This document shows, piece after piece, positions 52,079-62,313 of a stretch of DNA of 64,000 nucleotides; position 1 is the stretch's first letter, and every line of letters starts with the position of its first letter. The stretch is from positions 2,960,501-3,024,500 of the forward strand of contig NZ_CP087106.1 of NCBI RefSeq assembly GCF_028583545.1. The letters are read 5' to 3'. The stretch comes from Methylobacterium sp. NMS14P. Lineage in GTDB: Bacteria; Pseudomonadota; Alphaproteobacteria; Rhizobiales; Beijerinckiaceae. The translations under genes were made by a program, and so were the position numbers. Under the pieces are notes generated by a model. The model did not search any database, was not told where the DNA came from, and worked only from the letters and a program-made list of their open reading frames with translations.

Positions 52079-52843
52079 ATGGACGACATGCCGGAGACGC
52101 TCATCGAGCGGGTCGCGATGATGGAGGGCATCCTCGTCGCGGCCGCGACCGGGGGCTCCCCCGACGGGCACGCCTACGAGATCCTCAGGCGCGAACTGCT
52201 CCACGACGACGAGGCCAAGGCGCTCCTGCCGGCGTTCGTCCGGACCTCCCGCACGCTCGATGCATTCTGGCCGTACATCAAGGACCGCTACGGCCGGTAC
52301 GCGGAGCGGCGAGCATTCATTCGCGAATCCTTCACGCCCCTGATGGACCACCTGGAGGGCCGCAACCGGTCCCCCGGCGACGCCGTGGTCAACGATGCGC
52401 TCGCTTCGTTCGATGCCGACGGCGTGCATGCGGTCTGGACCAAGGCCCTGGCGCGCCGGACTGCCGACCCCGAGGGCGCTATCACGGTCGCGCGCACCCT
52501 GCTGGAGGCGGTATGCAAGCACATCCTCGACGGCCTCGGCATCGCCTACGCGCCCCGGGACGACCTGCCCAAGTTGTACGGCGCCGTCGCCCGCGGGCTG
52601 CGGCTCGCCCCGGACCAGCACCGCGAGGAGCCGATCCGTGCCATCCTCGGCGGGGCGATGACCCTGGTGAACGGGCTCGGCACGCTGCGGAACCGGTTCT
52701 CGGATGCGCACGCCGACGACCCGCCGACGGAGGAGCGGCCGCGGGTCCGGCCGTCGCCCCGGCACGCCAGCCTCGCCGTCAACGCCGCCGGCGCCATCGC
52801 GACCTTCCTCGTCGAGACCTACCAGGAACGCGGCAAGCCCTAG
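52079..52843 (+). CDS. Abortive infection (Abi_C, HEPN-like) family protein
   Basis: A 254-residue protein. The C-terminal half fits the Abi_C pattern: ARTLLEAVCKHILDGLGIAY, LPKLYGAVARGLRLAPDQ, LVNGLGTLRNRFSDAH, then HASLAVNAAGAIATFLVETY. RNRFSDAH supplies an R-x6-H motif as found in HEPN ribonucleases. Such proteins are linked to phage defence by shutting down the infected cell. The N-terminal half (helical, RYGRYAERRAFIRESFTPLM) is not assigned. It is the last gene before the tRNA, a usual place for defence cargo. Confidence 0.8.
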   Translation: MDDMPETLIERVAMMEGILVAAATGGSPDGHAYEILRRELLHDDEAKALLPAFVRTSRTLDAFWPYIKDRYGRYAERRAFIRESFTPLMDHLEGRNRSPGDAVVNDALASFDADGVHAVWTKALARRTADPEGAITVARTLLEAVCKHILDGLGIAYAPRDDLPKLYGAVARGLRLAPDQHREEPIRAILGGAMTLVNGLGTLRNRFSDAHADDPPTEERPRVRPSPRHASLAVNAAGAIATFLVETYQERGKP

Positions 52844-53132
52844 CCGACGGGGCAGGCACACTTTCGAGCCGGACGCCATCAAGTCACTTGATGTCCCCTG
52901 CCCGGGGCGTGGCCTGGAACGGGACGCGCGGGCGGTGGCAGCCTCAATCCGTGACGCCTGAAGGACCGGCCGCGAGCCGGTTTCCCGCGCCGCCGACCAC
53001 CCTGCCGGACATGGCGTCCGAGCGGGGCCTTTCCGCATGCGCCCGCCCGAGTTCCGCCCGAGTAGGAAATCCGCCCGAATGGGGAGGATCCGCTGAGCGG
53101 CTAAATACCTGTAGATGCTAGGGAGTGTTTGG

Positions 53133-53205
<73 letters not shown>

Positions 53206-53305
53206 GATCGCATCTGCGACCGCCCGGTGGCCACCAAGTCCGTCCGGGGTGGCGGGCTGATACCAACGCGGCCGGGGCCTGTCCACCCCCGGCCGCCTCT
53301 TTTTC

Positions 53306-54871
53306 TCATTCTGCCGCCGCATGCTGTGCATGCACGCGCACGGAATGGGCCGACAGCTTGTTCAGCGCCGAGAGATACGCCTTCGCGGACGCCACTAGCG
53401 TGTCCGGATCGGCGCCGCGCGCGGTGACGCTCCGCTCTCCGTCCCGCAGGCGCACCGACACCTCCGCCTGCGCGTCCGTCCCGCCGGTCACGGCGTGCAC
53501 CTGGTAGAGCTCCAGCTGCGCCTGGTGCGGAACCAGCGCCGAGATCGCGTTGAACACCGCGTCGACCGGCCCATTGCCGTCCGCCTCCTCGATCCGCGTG
53601 CCGGTCTCGTCGGCGATGCGCAGCGTGGCGCGCTGCGGTCCGCGGGTGCCGGCGATCACCGACAGGGAGACCAGCCGGATCCGGTCGTGGGCGGTGGCGA
53701 GGTTCTCGTCGACCAGCGCCTCGATGTCCTCGTCGTAGACGTGCTTCTTCCGGTCGGCCAAGGCCTTGAACCGGTCGAAGGCGTCCTGGAACTGGTTGTC
53801 CGACAGGTGCAGGCCGAGATCCTCCAGCTTGGAGCGGAACGCCGCCCGGCCGGAGTGCTTGCCCATCACCAGGGAGGTTTTGGTCAGCCCCACGGAGGCC
53901 GGGGTCATGATCTCGTAGGTCTCGGCGTTCTTCAGCATGCCGTCCTGGTGAATGCCGCTCTCGTGTGCGAAGGCGTTACGGCCGACGATCGCCTTGTTGA
54001 ACTGCACCGGGAAGTTCGTGGCGTGGCTCACGAGCTTCGAGGCGCGGGTCAGCATGGTCGACTCGACGCCGGTCTCGTAGGGCAGCACGTCCGCGCGGGT
54101 GCGCAGCGCCATCACGATCTCCTCGAGCGCGGCGTTGCCGGCCCGCTCGCCGATGCCGTTGATCGTGCACTCGACCTGCCTGGCGCCGCCCTCGATGCCC
54201 GCCAGGGAATTGGCGATCGCGAGGCCCAGGTCGTTGTGGCAGTGGACCGAGAACACGGCCTTGTCGGCGTTCGGCACGCGCTCGCGGACGTTCGCGAACA
54301 TGTCGCGGTACTCCGACGGCGTGGCGTAGCCGACCGTGTCGGGGAGGTTGATCGTCGCGGCGCCGGCCTTGATCGCCGCCTCGACGCAGCGGCACAGGTA
54401 GTCGAGCGGCGTGCGGGTCGCGTCCATGGCCGACCACTCCACGTCCTCGACGAGGTCGCGGGCCTGGGCCACGGTTTTCAGGATGATCTCGACGACCTCG
54501 TCTTGGCTCTTGCGCATCTGGTGCGCGAGATGGATCGGCGAGGTCGACACGAAGGTGTGGATCCGCGCGCGCTTGGCGTGGCGCACGGCCTCGCCGGCCC
54601 GGGCGATGTCGGCAGGGATCGCGCGGGCGAGGCCCGCGATGGTGGCGCGCTTGGTCCGGCGGGCGATCTCCGAGACCGCCTCGAAATCGCCGTTCGACGC
54701 GATCGGGAACCCGGCCTCGATGATGTCGACGCCCATCGTGTCGAGGAGTTCGGCGACCGCGAGCTTCTCGTCGAAGGTCATGGTGGCGCCGGGGCACTGC
54801 TCGCCGTCGCGCAGCGTGGTGTCGAAGATCAGGATCCGGTCGCGGGCGGAGGCGGTGCTGGTCGTGGTCAT
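53306..54871 (-). CDS. leuA: 2-isopropylmalate synthase
   Basis: A 521-residue enzyme catalysing the first committed step of leucine synthesis (acetyl-CoA plus 2-oxoisovalerate). The catalytic domain has ILIFDTTLRDGEQCPGATM, INLPDTVGYATPSEYRDMFA and HCHNDLGLAIANSLAGIEGG with the metal-binding histidines, plus GIGERAGNAALEEIVMAL and HESGIHQDGMLKN. The C-terminal part (LVSLSVIAGTRGPQRATLRI) is the leucine-binding regulatory domain, so feedback inhibition is expected. A leucine-rich leader and an attenuator precede it. leuB is nearby in the opposite orientation. Confidence 0.97.
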   Translation of the reverse strand: MTTTSTASARDRILIFDTTLRDGEQCPGATMTFDEKLAVAELLDTMGVDIIEAGFPIASNGDFEAVSEIARRTKRATIAGLARAIPADIARAGEAVRHAKRARIHTFVSTSPIHLAHQMRKSQDEVVEIILKTVAQARDLVEDVEWSAMDATRTPLDYLCRCVEAAIKAGAATINLPDTVGYATPSEYRDMFANVRERVPNADKAVFSVHCHNDLGLAIANSLAGIEGGARQVECTINGIGERAGNAALEEIVMALRTRADVLPYETGVESTMLTRASKLVSHATNFPVQFNKAIVGRNAFAHESGIHQDGMLKNAETYEIMTPASVGLTKTSLVMGKHSGRAAFRSKLEDLGLHLSDNQFQDAFDRFKALADRKKHVYDEDIEALVDENLATAHDRIRLVSLSVIAGTRGPQRATLRIADETGTRIEEADGNGPVDAVFNAISALVPHQAQLELYQVHAVTGGTDAQAEVSVRLRDGERSVTARGADPDTLVASAKAYLSALNKLSAHSVRVHAQHAAAE

Positions 54872-54941
54872 GGCATTACCCTGTCGCGGGCCGCCCGGCT
54901 CGTGATGGCGCGGCGCGGCGTGGTGCCCTCGCGGGCGGATT

Positions 54942-54998
54942 CGCGAATGAAAGAACTCCCCTGAAGGCCCAGGCGCGCGCCCGGACGGCCCTCAGGGG
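54942..54998 (-). terminator. Attenuator terminator upstream of leuA
   Basis: On the minus strand CCCCTGAGGGCC (54998-54987) pairs with GGCCTTCAGGGG (54969-54958), one G-T pair, and is followed by AGTTCTTTCATT. It overlaps the last codons and stop of the leucine-rich leader peptide, so a stalled ribosome could keep it from forming. Position 70-130 bases before leuA fits transcription attenuation. Confidence 0.75.
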
Positions 54999-55102
54999 CG
55001 GGTAAGCAGGAGCGGAAGAAGGAGCCCGGAGCGGCGCGCACGGGACCGAAGCGCCGTAGAGGCGGCGCGGGCGGTCTCGATCGCTGAGCCGGCTCTGGCC
55101 AA
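54992..55102 (-). CDS. leuA leader peptide
   Basis: A 36-codon reading frame from TTG 55102, with AGGAGA 8-9 bases upstream, ending ...RRSGLLLPLLLTRP then TGA. Six of the last eleven codons are Leu codons (CTC CTT CTT, CTC CTG CTT). The stop falls in the first arm of the terminator hairpin. This is the standard layout of an amino acid attenuator: when leucyl-tRNA is scarce the ribosome stalls and leuA is transcribed. The start codon is the least certain part. Confidence 0.72.
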   Translation of the reverse strand: MARAGSAIETARAASTALRSRARRSGLLLPLLLTRP

Positions 55103-55238
55103 GGCTCGTCTCTCCTGTCGGCGACCCGCGCGGGACGTTCTCACGGCGCGGTGCCGCCCGTAGGTATCCCTGCGGCGGCCGGAACACAAGCGAGACCGGC
55201 GTCAGGACGCGCGGGCCAGGACGGTCACGGTCGGTGCC

Positions 55239-55306
55239 GCCGCGAGGACCAGCGCCGCGAGGACCAGCGCCGCGAGGACCAGCGCCGCGAGGACCAGCGC
55301 CGCGAG
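55239..55306. repeat. 15-bp tandem repeat, 4.5 copies
   Basis: GCCGCGAGGACCAGC is repeated exactly four times (55239-55298) with eight bases of a fifth copy. It lies between leuA and the carbonic-anhydrase-like remnant. The unit is a multiple of three and reads as PRGPA when translated on the plus strand. Confidence 0.95.
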
Positions 55307-55368
55307 ATCGTCGCCGACCCGAATCTGCCGGGCGGCCCCGGCCTCGTGCGCGGTTCGACGCGATTCGC

Positions 55369-55560
55369 CCGAAGGTGCATCTGACCGTCAAGGTGCGGGC
55401 GCAGGATCCTCTCGCCGGGACCGTCGCCCAGGACGTCCGGCACAGTGTCCGGCGGCCGGAGCGGACAGGGCCCATCCTCGCGGAAGCGGTCGCCGCCGAG
55501 CGGGTGAAGGTCGTGGGCGGCTTTTCCGACATCACCATCGGCCGGGTCGCGGTCCTCTGA
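55369..55560 (+). pseudogene. Possible C-terminal remnant of a beta-carbonic anhydrase
   Basis: The last 63 codons of an open frame ending at TGA 55558-55560 include [30 protein letters not shown] and ITIGRVAVL. This resembles the C-terminal helix and strand of beta-carbonic anhydrases (NVR...PILA.AV.AGR..VVGG.YD..TG.V). The zinc-binding region is missing and the upstream part is the tandem repeat, so a decayed fragment is likely. The similarity is short and should be treated with caution. Confidence 0.45.
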
Positions 55561-55673
55561 CCGAGGTCGCGATCTGCCCCGCGTGGGCGCGGGCGGCTTC
55601 CCGATGCTTGCCAATGACGGTGCAGCCTCGATAAAGCCCGCCCGCACGTCGAGACCAGAACCGCGAGACCGTC

Positions 55674-56783
55674 ATGGCCAGCTACAAGCTCCTGCTCCTC
55701 CCCGGCGACGGGATCGGCCCGGAGGTCGCCGGCGGCATGCAGGTGGTGCTCGACACCCTCAAGGAGACCGGTCTCGCGACCTTCGAGACCGAGACCGACC
55801 TGGTCGGCGGCTCTGCCCTCGACGCGCACGGCGTCCCGCTGGCGGACGCGACCCTGCAGCGCGCCAAGGACGCGGACGCGATCCTGCTCGGCGCGGTCGG
55901 CGGTCCCAAATGGGCCGGCGTCGCCTACGAGAACCGCCCCGAGGCCGGCCTGCTGCGCCTGCGCAAGGAACTCGACCTGTTCGCCAACCTGCGCCCGGCG
56001 ATCTGCTACCCGGCGCTGGCCGAGGCCTCGGCGCTGAAGCGCGAGCTGGTCGAGGGGCTCGACATCATGATCGTCCGCGAGCTCACCGGCGGCGTCTATT
56101 TCGGCGAGCCCAAGGAGATCGCCACGCTGGAGGACGGCTCCAAGCGGGCGGTCGACACCCAGGTCTACACGACGGGCGAGATCGAGCGGATCACCCACGT
56201 GGCCTTCGACCTCGCGGGCAAGCGCTCGGGCCGAGTCGCCTCGGCCGAGAAGCACAACGTGATGAAGTCGGGCGTCCTCTGGAAGGAGGTCGTCACCAAG
56301 GTGCACGCCGAGCACTACGCCGACCTGCAGCTCGAGCACATCCTGGCCGACAATTGCGCCATGCAGCTGGTGCGCCGGCCGAAGCAGTTCGACGTTCTGG
56401 TCACCGACAACCTGTTCGGAGACGTGCTCTCCGACATCGCCGCCATGCTCACCGGCTCCCTCGGCATGCTGCCGTCGGCCTCGCTCGGCGCGGTCGACGC
56501 GAGCGGCCTGCGCCGCGCGCTCTACGAGCCGGTCCACGGCTCGGCCCCCGACATCGCCGGCCAGGACAAGGCCAACCCGATCGCCATGATCGGCTCGCTC
56601 GCCATGTGCCTGCGCTACTCCTTCGGCCTCGGCGACGCCGCCGACGCCCTCGACGGCGCCATCACGGACGCCCTGACGGGCGGCGCGCGCACCGCCGACA
56701 TCGCAGGCGAGGGCTCCAACCCGATGGGCACGCGCGGCATGGCCAGCGCCGTGGCGGACGCGCTCCGCGCACGGGTCGGCTGA
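55674..56783 (+). CDS. leuB: 3-isopropylmalate dehydrogenase
   Basis: A 369-residue NAD-dependent enzyme for the third step of leucine synthesis. [12 protein letters not shown] is the N-terminal fingerprint, [10 protein letters not shown] and [14 protein letters not shown] carry substrate contacts, [20 protein letters not shown] holds the metal-binding aspartates, and [20 protein letters not shown] the adenine-binding loop. Length is standard. The ATG at 55674 follows GAGACCGTC with only a weak ribosome site. ubiE begins 113 bases downstream. Confidence 0.97.
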   Translation: MASYKLLLLPGDGIGPEVAGGMQVVLDTLKETGLATFETETDLVGGSALDAHGVPLADATLQRAKDADAILLGAVGGPKWAGVAYENRPEAGLLRLRKELDLFANLRPAICYPALAEASALKRELVEGLDIMIVRELTGGVYFGEPKEIATLEDGSKRAVDTQVYTTGEIERITHVAFDLAGKRSGRVASAEKHNVMKSGVLWKEVVTKVHAEHYADLQLEHILADNCAMQLVRRPKQFDVLVTDNLFGDVLSDIAAMLTGSLGMLPSASLGAVDASGLRRALYEPVHGSAPDIAGQDKANPIAMIGSLAMCLRYSFGLGDAADALDGAITDALTGGARTADIAGEGSNPMGTRGMASAVADALRARVG

Positions 56784-56896
56784 GGCACGTCTGCGGCGCG
56801 TCGCAGCACCGGGGTCGATCCCCAGCCGCGTGTTTCGACGCATGGCGGTCGGGCGCGACCTTCGCTATGACGCGCCCATCGAGGATTGGGAGCGTC

Positions 56897-57682
56897 ATGA
56901 AGGCCGGAGACGGGGCGTCTGAGCGCGCGAGCGCGGATTTCGGCTACGAGCGCGTTGCGCTCGACGAGAAGCAGGGGCGCGTCGACAGCGTCTTCCACTC
57001 GGTCGCCCGCCGCTACGACATCATGAACGACCTGATGTCGGCGGGCCTGCACCGGGCCTGGAAGGCGCAGCTCGTGTCGATGCTGCGGCCGCCGCAGAAC
57101 CGCGCCTTCGCGCATCTCGACGTCGCCGGCGGCACCGGCGACGTGGCCTTCCGCGTGCTGGCCGCGGGCGGTCCGCGCACCCGCGTCACCGTCCTCGACA
57201 TCAACGAGTCGATGCTGCGGGTCGGCGCCGAGCGGGCGCGGGAGCGCAAGGTCGACGAGGCCGGCGACCGGATCGCCTTCGTGACCGGCAACGCCGAGGC
57301 CCTGCCGCTGCCCGACGCGACCTTCGACGCCTACACGATCGCCTTCGGCATCCGGAACGTCCCGCGGATCGAGACGGCGCTCGCCGAGGCGCGGCGGGTG
57401 CTGAGGCCCGGCGGGCGCTTCCTCTGCCTGGAATTCTCCGCTGTCGACATCCCGCTGCTCGACCGGATCTACGACGCCTACTCGTTCAACGTGATCCCGC
57501 GCATCGGCGCCCGGGTGGCCGGCGATGCCGAGTCGTACCGCTACCTCGTCGAATCGATCCGGAAGTTCCCGACCCGCGGCGCCTTCGCGGGGATGATCGA
57601 GCGCGCGGGCTTCCGGCACGTCACCGACCGGGCGCTCACGGGCGGGATCGTGGCGATCCATTCGGGCTGGAAGGTCTCTTGA
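56897..57682 (+). CDS. ubiE: Demethylubiquinone/demethylmenaquinone methyltransferase
   Basis: A 261-residue SAM-dependent methyltransferase of ubiquinone synthesis. The fold shows [20 protein letters not shown], the SAM-binding [35 protein letters not shown] with [12 protein letters not shown], and [20 protein letters not shown], all UbiE/COQ5 marks. ATG 56897 with GGGAG just upstream is the start. It is followed after 31 bases by ubiB, the usual partner. Confidence 0.96.
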   Translation: MKAGDGASERASADFGYERVALDEKQGRVDSVFHSVARRYDIMNDLMSAGLHRAWKAQLVSMLRPPQNRAFAHLDVAGGTGDVAFRVLAAGGPRTRVTVLDINESMLRVGAERARERKVDEAGDRIAFVTGNAEALPLPDATFDAYTIAFGIRNVPRIETALAEARRVLRPGGRFLCLEFSAVDIPLLDRIYDAYSFNVIPRIGARVAGDAESYRYLVESIRKFPTRGAFAGMIERAGFRHVTDRALTGGIVAIHSGWKVS

Positions 57683-57713
57683 CCGCCGGCGCGCGCGACG
57701 GGAGCCAGCACCG

Positions 57714-59276
57714 GTGATCAGCGCGGCCGTCAACCTGTTCCGCGGCGCGCGGGTCGGCTTCGTGCTGGCCCGCGAGGGCGCCCTCGCCTTCGCCGACCCC
57801 TCCGAGCTGCCGCCGCACCTGCGGCTCGCGCTGCGGATCGGGCGCTCTCTGGAGCGGCCGGGCCTCGACGACGGGGCCGCGCGGCTGTCGGCGGCCATGA
57901 CCCGCCTCGGCCCGTCCTACGTGAAGTTCGGCCAGTTCCTGGCGACGCGGCCCGACATCGTCGGCGTGCGCGCGGCCTTCGACCTGGAGAAGCTGCAGGA
58001 CCGGGTGCCGCCCTTCCCGCAGGCGGTCGCGCTCCGCACGGTCGAGGCCGCCCTCGGCAAGCCCGTGAGCGCCCTGTTCGTCTCGTTCAGCGAGCCGATC
58101 GCGGCCGCCTCGATCGCGCAGGTCCACAAGGCGATCGTGCAGGATCCCGACGGCACGCAGCGCGCGCTCGCCGTGAAGGTGATGCGGCCCGGCGTCCGTG
58201 AGCGCTTCATGCGCGACCTCGAGGTCATGCGCTTCATGGCCCGCGTGGTGCACGCCCTGTCTCCGCAGGCGGAGCGGCTGCGCCCGCGCGAGGTGGTGGA
58301 GATCCTCGCCCGCTCGGTGCTGATGGAGATGGATTTCCGCCTGGAAGCGGCGGCCGCGTCCGAACTCGCCGAGAACACCAAGGACGATCCCGACTTCCGC
58401 GTGCCGAGGCCGGAATGGGAGCTGACCGCCCGCGAGGTGCTGTCGGCGGAGTGGATCGAGGGGACCCGCCTGCACAGCGCCGCGGAGCTCGCCGCCCAGG
58501 GGCACGATCCGCAGACCATCGGGCGGACCATCATCCAGAGCTTCCTGCGGCACGCGATCCGCGACGGCTTCTTCCACGCCGACATGCACCAGGGGAACCT
58601 GCTGGTCGACGCCGAGGGCCGCCTCGTGGCGGTGGATTTCGGCATCATGGGCCGCCTTGGCCCGAACGAGCGCCGCTTCCTCGCCGAGATCCTGCTGGGC
58701 TTCATCCTGCGCGACTACCGCCGGGTGGCGAAGGTTCATTTCGAGGCGGGCTACGTGCCGGCCCACCACTCCGTGGAGGATTTCGCGCAGGCGATCCGCG
58801 CGATCGGCGAGCCGATCCACCAGCGCCGGGCCGACGAGATCTCGATGGCCAAGGTCCTGACGCTGCTGTTCGACATCACGGCCCTTTTCGACATGAGCAC
58901 CCGCACCGAGCTGGTGATGCTCCAGAAGACCATGGTGGTGGTGGAGGGCGTCGCCCGCTCCCTCGACCCGCGTCTCGACATGTGGACCACAGCCGAGCCG
59001 GTCGTGCGCGCCTGGATCGCCAGGAACATGGGGCCGGTCGGCCGGGCGCAGAGCGGCCTTGAAGCACTCAAGGTGGTCTCCGACGTCGTCGGTGACATTC
59101 CGGACCTCGCCATGCGGTTGAAGCGCGTCCTGGTCCGCCTCGACGAGACCGGGACGGACGACGCCCGCCGGCTGGAGCGCTTCGCCCGCAATGAGCGCTA
59201 CCGCGCGATCTGGTCGACGCTGGCCCTCTGGGGGATCGCCGTCGGCGCGCTAACGCTGGCGTTCCGGGGTCTCTGA
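57714..59276 (+). CDS. ubiB: Ubiquinone biosynthesis kinase-like protein UbiB
   Basis: A 520-residue atypical (ABC1/ADCK) kinase. It starts at GTG 57714 with GGGAG ten bases upstream. KFGQFLATRPDIV is the family KxGQ motif; the ATP-binding part has AAASIAQVHKAIV and LAVKVMRPGVR; the catalytic part HADMHQGNLLVDAEGRLVAV continues into DFGIMGRLG. Two hydrophobic segments at the C-terminus (IWSTLALWGIAVGALTLAF) anchor it in the inner membrane. It supports the late steps of ubiquinone synthesis. Confidence 0.95.
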   Translation: MISAAVNLFRGARVGFVLAREGALAFADPSELPPHLRLALRIGRSLERPGLDDGAARLSAAMTRLGPSYVKFGQFLATRPDIVGVRAAFDLEKLQDRVPPFPQAVALRTVEAALGKPVSALFVSFSEPIAAASIAQVHKAIVQDPDGTQRALAVKVMRPGVRERFMRDLEVMRFMARVVHALSPQAERLRPREVVEILARSVLMEMDFRLEAAAASELAENTKDDPDFRVPRPEWELTAREVLSAEWIEGTRLHSAAELAAQGHDPQTIGRTIIQSFLRHAIRDGFFHADMHQGNLLVDAEGRLVAVDFGIMGRLGPNERRFLAEILLGFILRDYRRVAKVHFEAGYVPAHHSVEDFAQAIRAIGEPIHQRRADEISMAKVLTLLFDITALFDMSTRTELVMLQKTMVVVEGVARSLDPRLDMWTTAEPVVRAWIARNMGPVGRAQSGLEALKVVSDVVGDIPDLAMRLKRVLVRLDETGTDDARRLERFARNERYRAIWSTLALWGIAVGALTLAFRGL

Positions 59277-59337
59277 CGCGGCACCCGCCCCTGATCCGGG
59301 ACCAGTACTGCCGCGCCGTCCTGCCGCGCGCGCGTGC

Positions 59338-62313
59338 TCAGCCGAGCGCGGATGGCGCCGGGGGCGCGTCGTCCGTCGCGGGGACCAGGGCACGCAGCTC
59401 GCGGGCGAGTTCGTTGAGTCCGGTCGAGCCCTTGGCGAGCACCCGGTCGGCCTGACCGGCCAGGCGGCGCCGGTCCTCGGCCGTGATGTCCTTGGCGGTG
59501 AGCACCACCACCGGAATGTCGCGGCTGTCCGGACGGGCCCGGAGAGCGCGGAGGAACGCGAAGCCGTCCATCTCCGGCATCATCAGGTCGAGGAGGATGA
59601 GGGACGGACGTTCCGCCTCGAGGGATTCGAGGGCGCGCATGCCGTTCTCGGCCTCGCGGACCGGGAAGCCCTCGCGCGCGAGATAGGCGCAGACGTGATC
59701 GCGCACGTCGGCCTCGTCCTCGACCACGAGGATCGCGCCGTCGCCCGAGGCGAGGCGGAACCGGTCGACGATCTGGCGCAGGCTCCCCCAGTCGATCGGC
59801 TTCTGCAGGTAGTCGGTGGCGCCGAGGGAGAAGGCGAGGTTCTGCTCGTCCAGAACCGTCACCATCACGATAGGCGTCGCGCCGATGTCGGGATCGGCCC
59901 GGATGGCCCGCAGCACCGCCCATCCGTCCATCTGCGGCATGGTGACGTCGAGGAGCACGGCCCGGGGATGCAGGTTGCGGGCGAGATCGAGCCCGCGCCG
60001 CCCGTCCTCGGCGACCGTCACCGCGAAGCCCTCGCGCTCCAGGAAGCGCGCCAGCAGATCGCGGGTCGCGGCGTCGTCGTCGACCACCAGGATCGTCCCG
60101 CGGTCGCCGGCATCCGAGGCGGCCGGCTCAGCGTCCTCGCCCGCGCCGGACTCGAAGCGTGCCGGCAGCGTCAGCGTGAAGGTCGTGCCGGCCCCGTCCC
60201 GGCTCTCGACCGCGATCGCGCCGCCCAGCATCTCGGCGAAGGCCCGGGTGATCGCGAGGCCGAGGCCGGTGCCGCCGAACCGGCGCGTCGTGGAGGCGTC
60301 GGCCTGGGTGAAGCGCTCGAACAGCTTGCCGACCTGCTCCGGCGTCATGCCGATGCCGGTATCGGTCACGGAGAAGCGCAGGGCGCCGTCGGCGCGGGCG
60401 ACCGCCAGGGTGATCCGGCCGTCCTCGGTGAACTTCGCGGCGTTGCTCAGGAGGTTGATCAGGCACTGCCGAAGCTTGGTGACGTCGGTGTGGGCGCTGC
60501 CCAGGTCCGGCTCCAGCTCCAGCGCCAGGGTGTTGCCCTTCTTGGCGACGAGCCCCTCGACCGTGACCGCCACTTCCTGCACCACGCTGGCGACGTCGAA
60601 ATCCTCCGCGAAGATCTCGACCCGGTCGGCCTCGATCTTCGAGATGTCGAGCACGTCGTTGATCAGGCCGAGGAGGTGGCGGGCATTGGTCTCGATCTTC
60701 TTCATGTCGGTGACGAGATCGGCCTCGCCGATATCCTCCAGCTCCTCCTGCACCATCTCGGAATAGCCGATCACCGCGGAGAGCGGCGTGCGCAGCTCGT
60801 GGCTCATATTGGCCAGGAACTGGCTCTTGGCCGCGTTGGCAGCCTCGGCGGCCGCGCGCGCGGCCTCGATGGCGGCCTCGGCCTCCTTGCGCTCGGTTAT
60901 GTCCGTGTGGGTCCCGACCCACTCGCGCAGGGCACCGTCGGGTTCGAGGATCGGGACGGCGCGCACGCTCATGTGCCGGTAGGCGCCGGAGGCGGCGCGG
61001 AGCCGATGCTCGGTGGCGTAGGGTTCCAGGCTGGTCACAGCGCTCGCCCACGCGGCGCGAGTGTGCGCACGGTCCTCCGGGTGAACCGCGTCGAGGAAGC
61101 CGAGCCCCGCGTAGGCGGCCTCGTCCTGGCCGGTGAAGCGGGTCCAGGCGGTCTGGCGGCGGTGCAGGCTGCCTTCCGGGTTGGCGGTCCAGACGATGGC
61201 GGCGCTCGCCTCGATCAGCGAGCGGAAGCGCTCCTCGCTCCGCCGCAATCGGGTTTCCGCGAGGTGGCGGATGGTCTCGTCGACCACCACGAGGCCGACG
61301 CCCTCGACGCTTCGGTCGGCCGCCGCGCTCTCCTCGCCCCGGAGCGGATAGAAGCTCATCGAGAAGTGCCGCACGCCTCCCGGCGCCGAGGGGGTCGGCA
61401 CCGCGACCGGGACGTTCGGCGAGACCAGGCCCTCCTCGAGGGCCGCGGCCAGCTTCGGGGCCAGCTCCCCGCGCAGCGTCGGGAGCATGGCCCAGATCGG
61501 CGCGCCGAGATCGGCCCCGAAACCGCGCTCGCTCATGGTGGCGAGCGCCCGGTTCATGTGACGGATCTTCAGGTCGCGGTCGAGGAAGCCGAGCCCGACG
61601 GTCGCGTTGGCGAGCACGCCGTCGAGGAGGCGCGACATGCGCAGCGATTCCTGCCGTCGCACCAGGGCGAGGCGCGCCAGCAGCACGATCGCTCCGAGGG
61701 CCGCCGCGGCGGAGAGCAGGAACAGCAGGAGCCCGCGCCAGCCCTCGCGCGCCTGCAGGGCGGCGAGCTGCTGCAGGGTCGCGTCCTGGCGGGCCGCCGC
61801 CTCGGCGCGGATCGCGTCCATGAGGCGCTTGCCCTCGCCGGTCCGGACGAGGTCGATGGCGGCGTCGAAGCCCCGGTTCCGCCGCGCCTCCACCACCCGG
61901 GCGGCGAAGTCGCGCTTCTGCGCGATCAGCCCGGCGAGCGACGGACCGCCGGCCCGCACCGGCTCCTGCGCGGCGGCGCCGAGGCCGGTCAGCTCCGTGT
62001 CGATCTTGGTGAGGGCGGCCGTGTAGGGGCGGAGGTAATCCTCGCTGCCGACCAGCACGAAGCCGCGTTCTCCCGTCTCCAGGTCCTTGACCTCGGAGAT
62101 CAGGCGCTCGATCCCGGCGATCGTCGCGTTCGCCCGGGCGGTCGCGGCCCGGTCGGTCTCGCCGGTCACGTAGTTGGCCGTGCCGCTGCCCAGGGCGACG
62201 ATCAGCAGGATGAAGGCGGCCGGGGAGCCCAGGAGCCAGCCCAGCGGGCCGGCGCCGCGCCAGTTGCGCCGACGCAGCCCGAAGATCGATCCGGCACGCG
62301 ACGGGGCGCTCAC
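59338..62313 (-). CDS. Hybrid histidine kinase with CHASE3, PAS and two receiver domains
   Basis: A 991-residue sensor from GTG 62313, overlapping the ZapE stop (GTGA). Two membrane helices (about 28-48 and 195-215) flank a CHASE3 domain ([20 protein letters not shown]). Then come two PAS domains ([40 protein letters not shown]), HisKA with [20 protein letters not shown], HATPase with [15 protein letters not shown] and [10 protein letters not shown], and two receiver domains ([12 protein letters not shown] with [23 protein letters not shown] with [11 protein letters not shown]). Phosphate could pass to both receivers. No separate response regulator is adjacent. The signal is unknown. Confidence 0.93.
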   Translation of the reverse strand: MSAPSRAGSIFGLRRRNWRGAGPLGWLLGSPAAFILLIVALGSGTANYVTGETDRAATARANATIAGIERLISEVKDLETGERGFVLVGSEDYLRPYTAALTKIDTELTGLGAAAQEPVRAGGPSLAGLIAQKRDFAARVVEARRNRGFDAAIDLVRTGEGKRLMDAIRAEAAARQDATLQQLAALQAREGWRGLLLFLLSAAAALGAIVLLARLALVRRQESLRMSRLLDGVLANATVGLGFLDRDLKIRHMNRALATMSERGFGADLGAPIWAMLPTLRGELAPKLAAALEEGLVSPNVPVAVPTPSAPGGVRHFSMSFYPLRGEESAAADRSVEGVGLVVVDETIRHLAETRLRRSEERFRSLIEASAAIVWTANPEGSLHRRQTAWTRFTGQDEAAYAGLGFLDAVHPEDRAHTRAAWASAVTSLEPYATEHRLRAASGAYRHMSVRAVPILEPDGALREWVGTHTDITERKEAEAAIEAARAAAEAANAAKSQFLANMSHELRTPLSAVIGYSEMVQEELEDIGEADLVTDMKKIETNARHLLGLINDVLDISKIEADRVEIFAEDFDVASVVQEVAVTVEGLVAKKGNTLALELEPDLGSAHTDVTKLRQCLINLLSNAAKFTEDGRITLAVARADGALRFSVTDTGIGMTPEQVGKLFERFTQADASTTRRFGGTGLGLAITRAFAEMLGGAIAVESRDGAGTTFTLTLPARFESGAGEDAEPAASDAGDRGTILVVDDDAATRDLLARFLEREGFAVTVAEDGRRGLDLARNLHPRAVLLDVTMPQMDGWAVLRAIRADPDIGATPIVMVTVLDEQNLAFSLGATDYLQKPIDWGSLRQIVDRFRLASGDGAILVVEDEADVRDHVCAYLAREGFPVREAENGMRALESLEAERPSLILLDLMMPEMDGFAFLRALRARPDSRDIPVVVLTAKDITAEDRRRLAGQADRVLAKGSTGLNELARELRALVPATDDAPPAPSALG

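Noticed and set aside
54876..56843. Long minus-strand gene over leuB
   Set aside because: It is the antisense image of leuB and the tandem repeat; such long mirror frames are common at this GC content.
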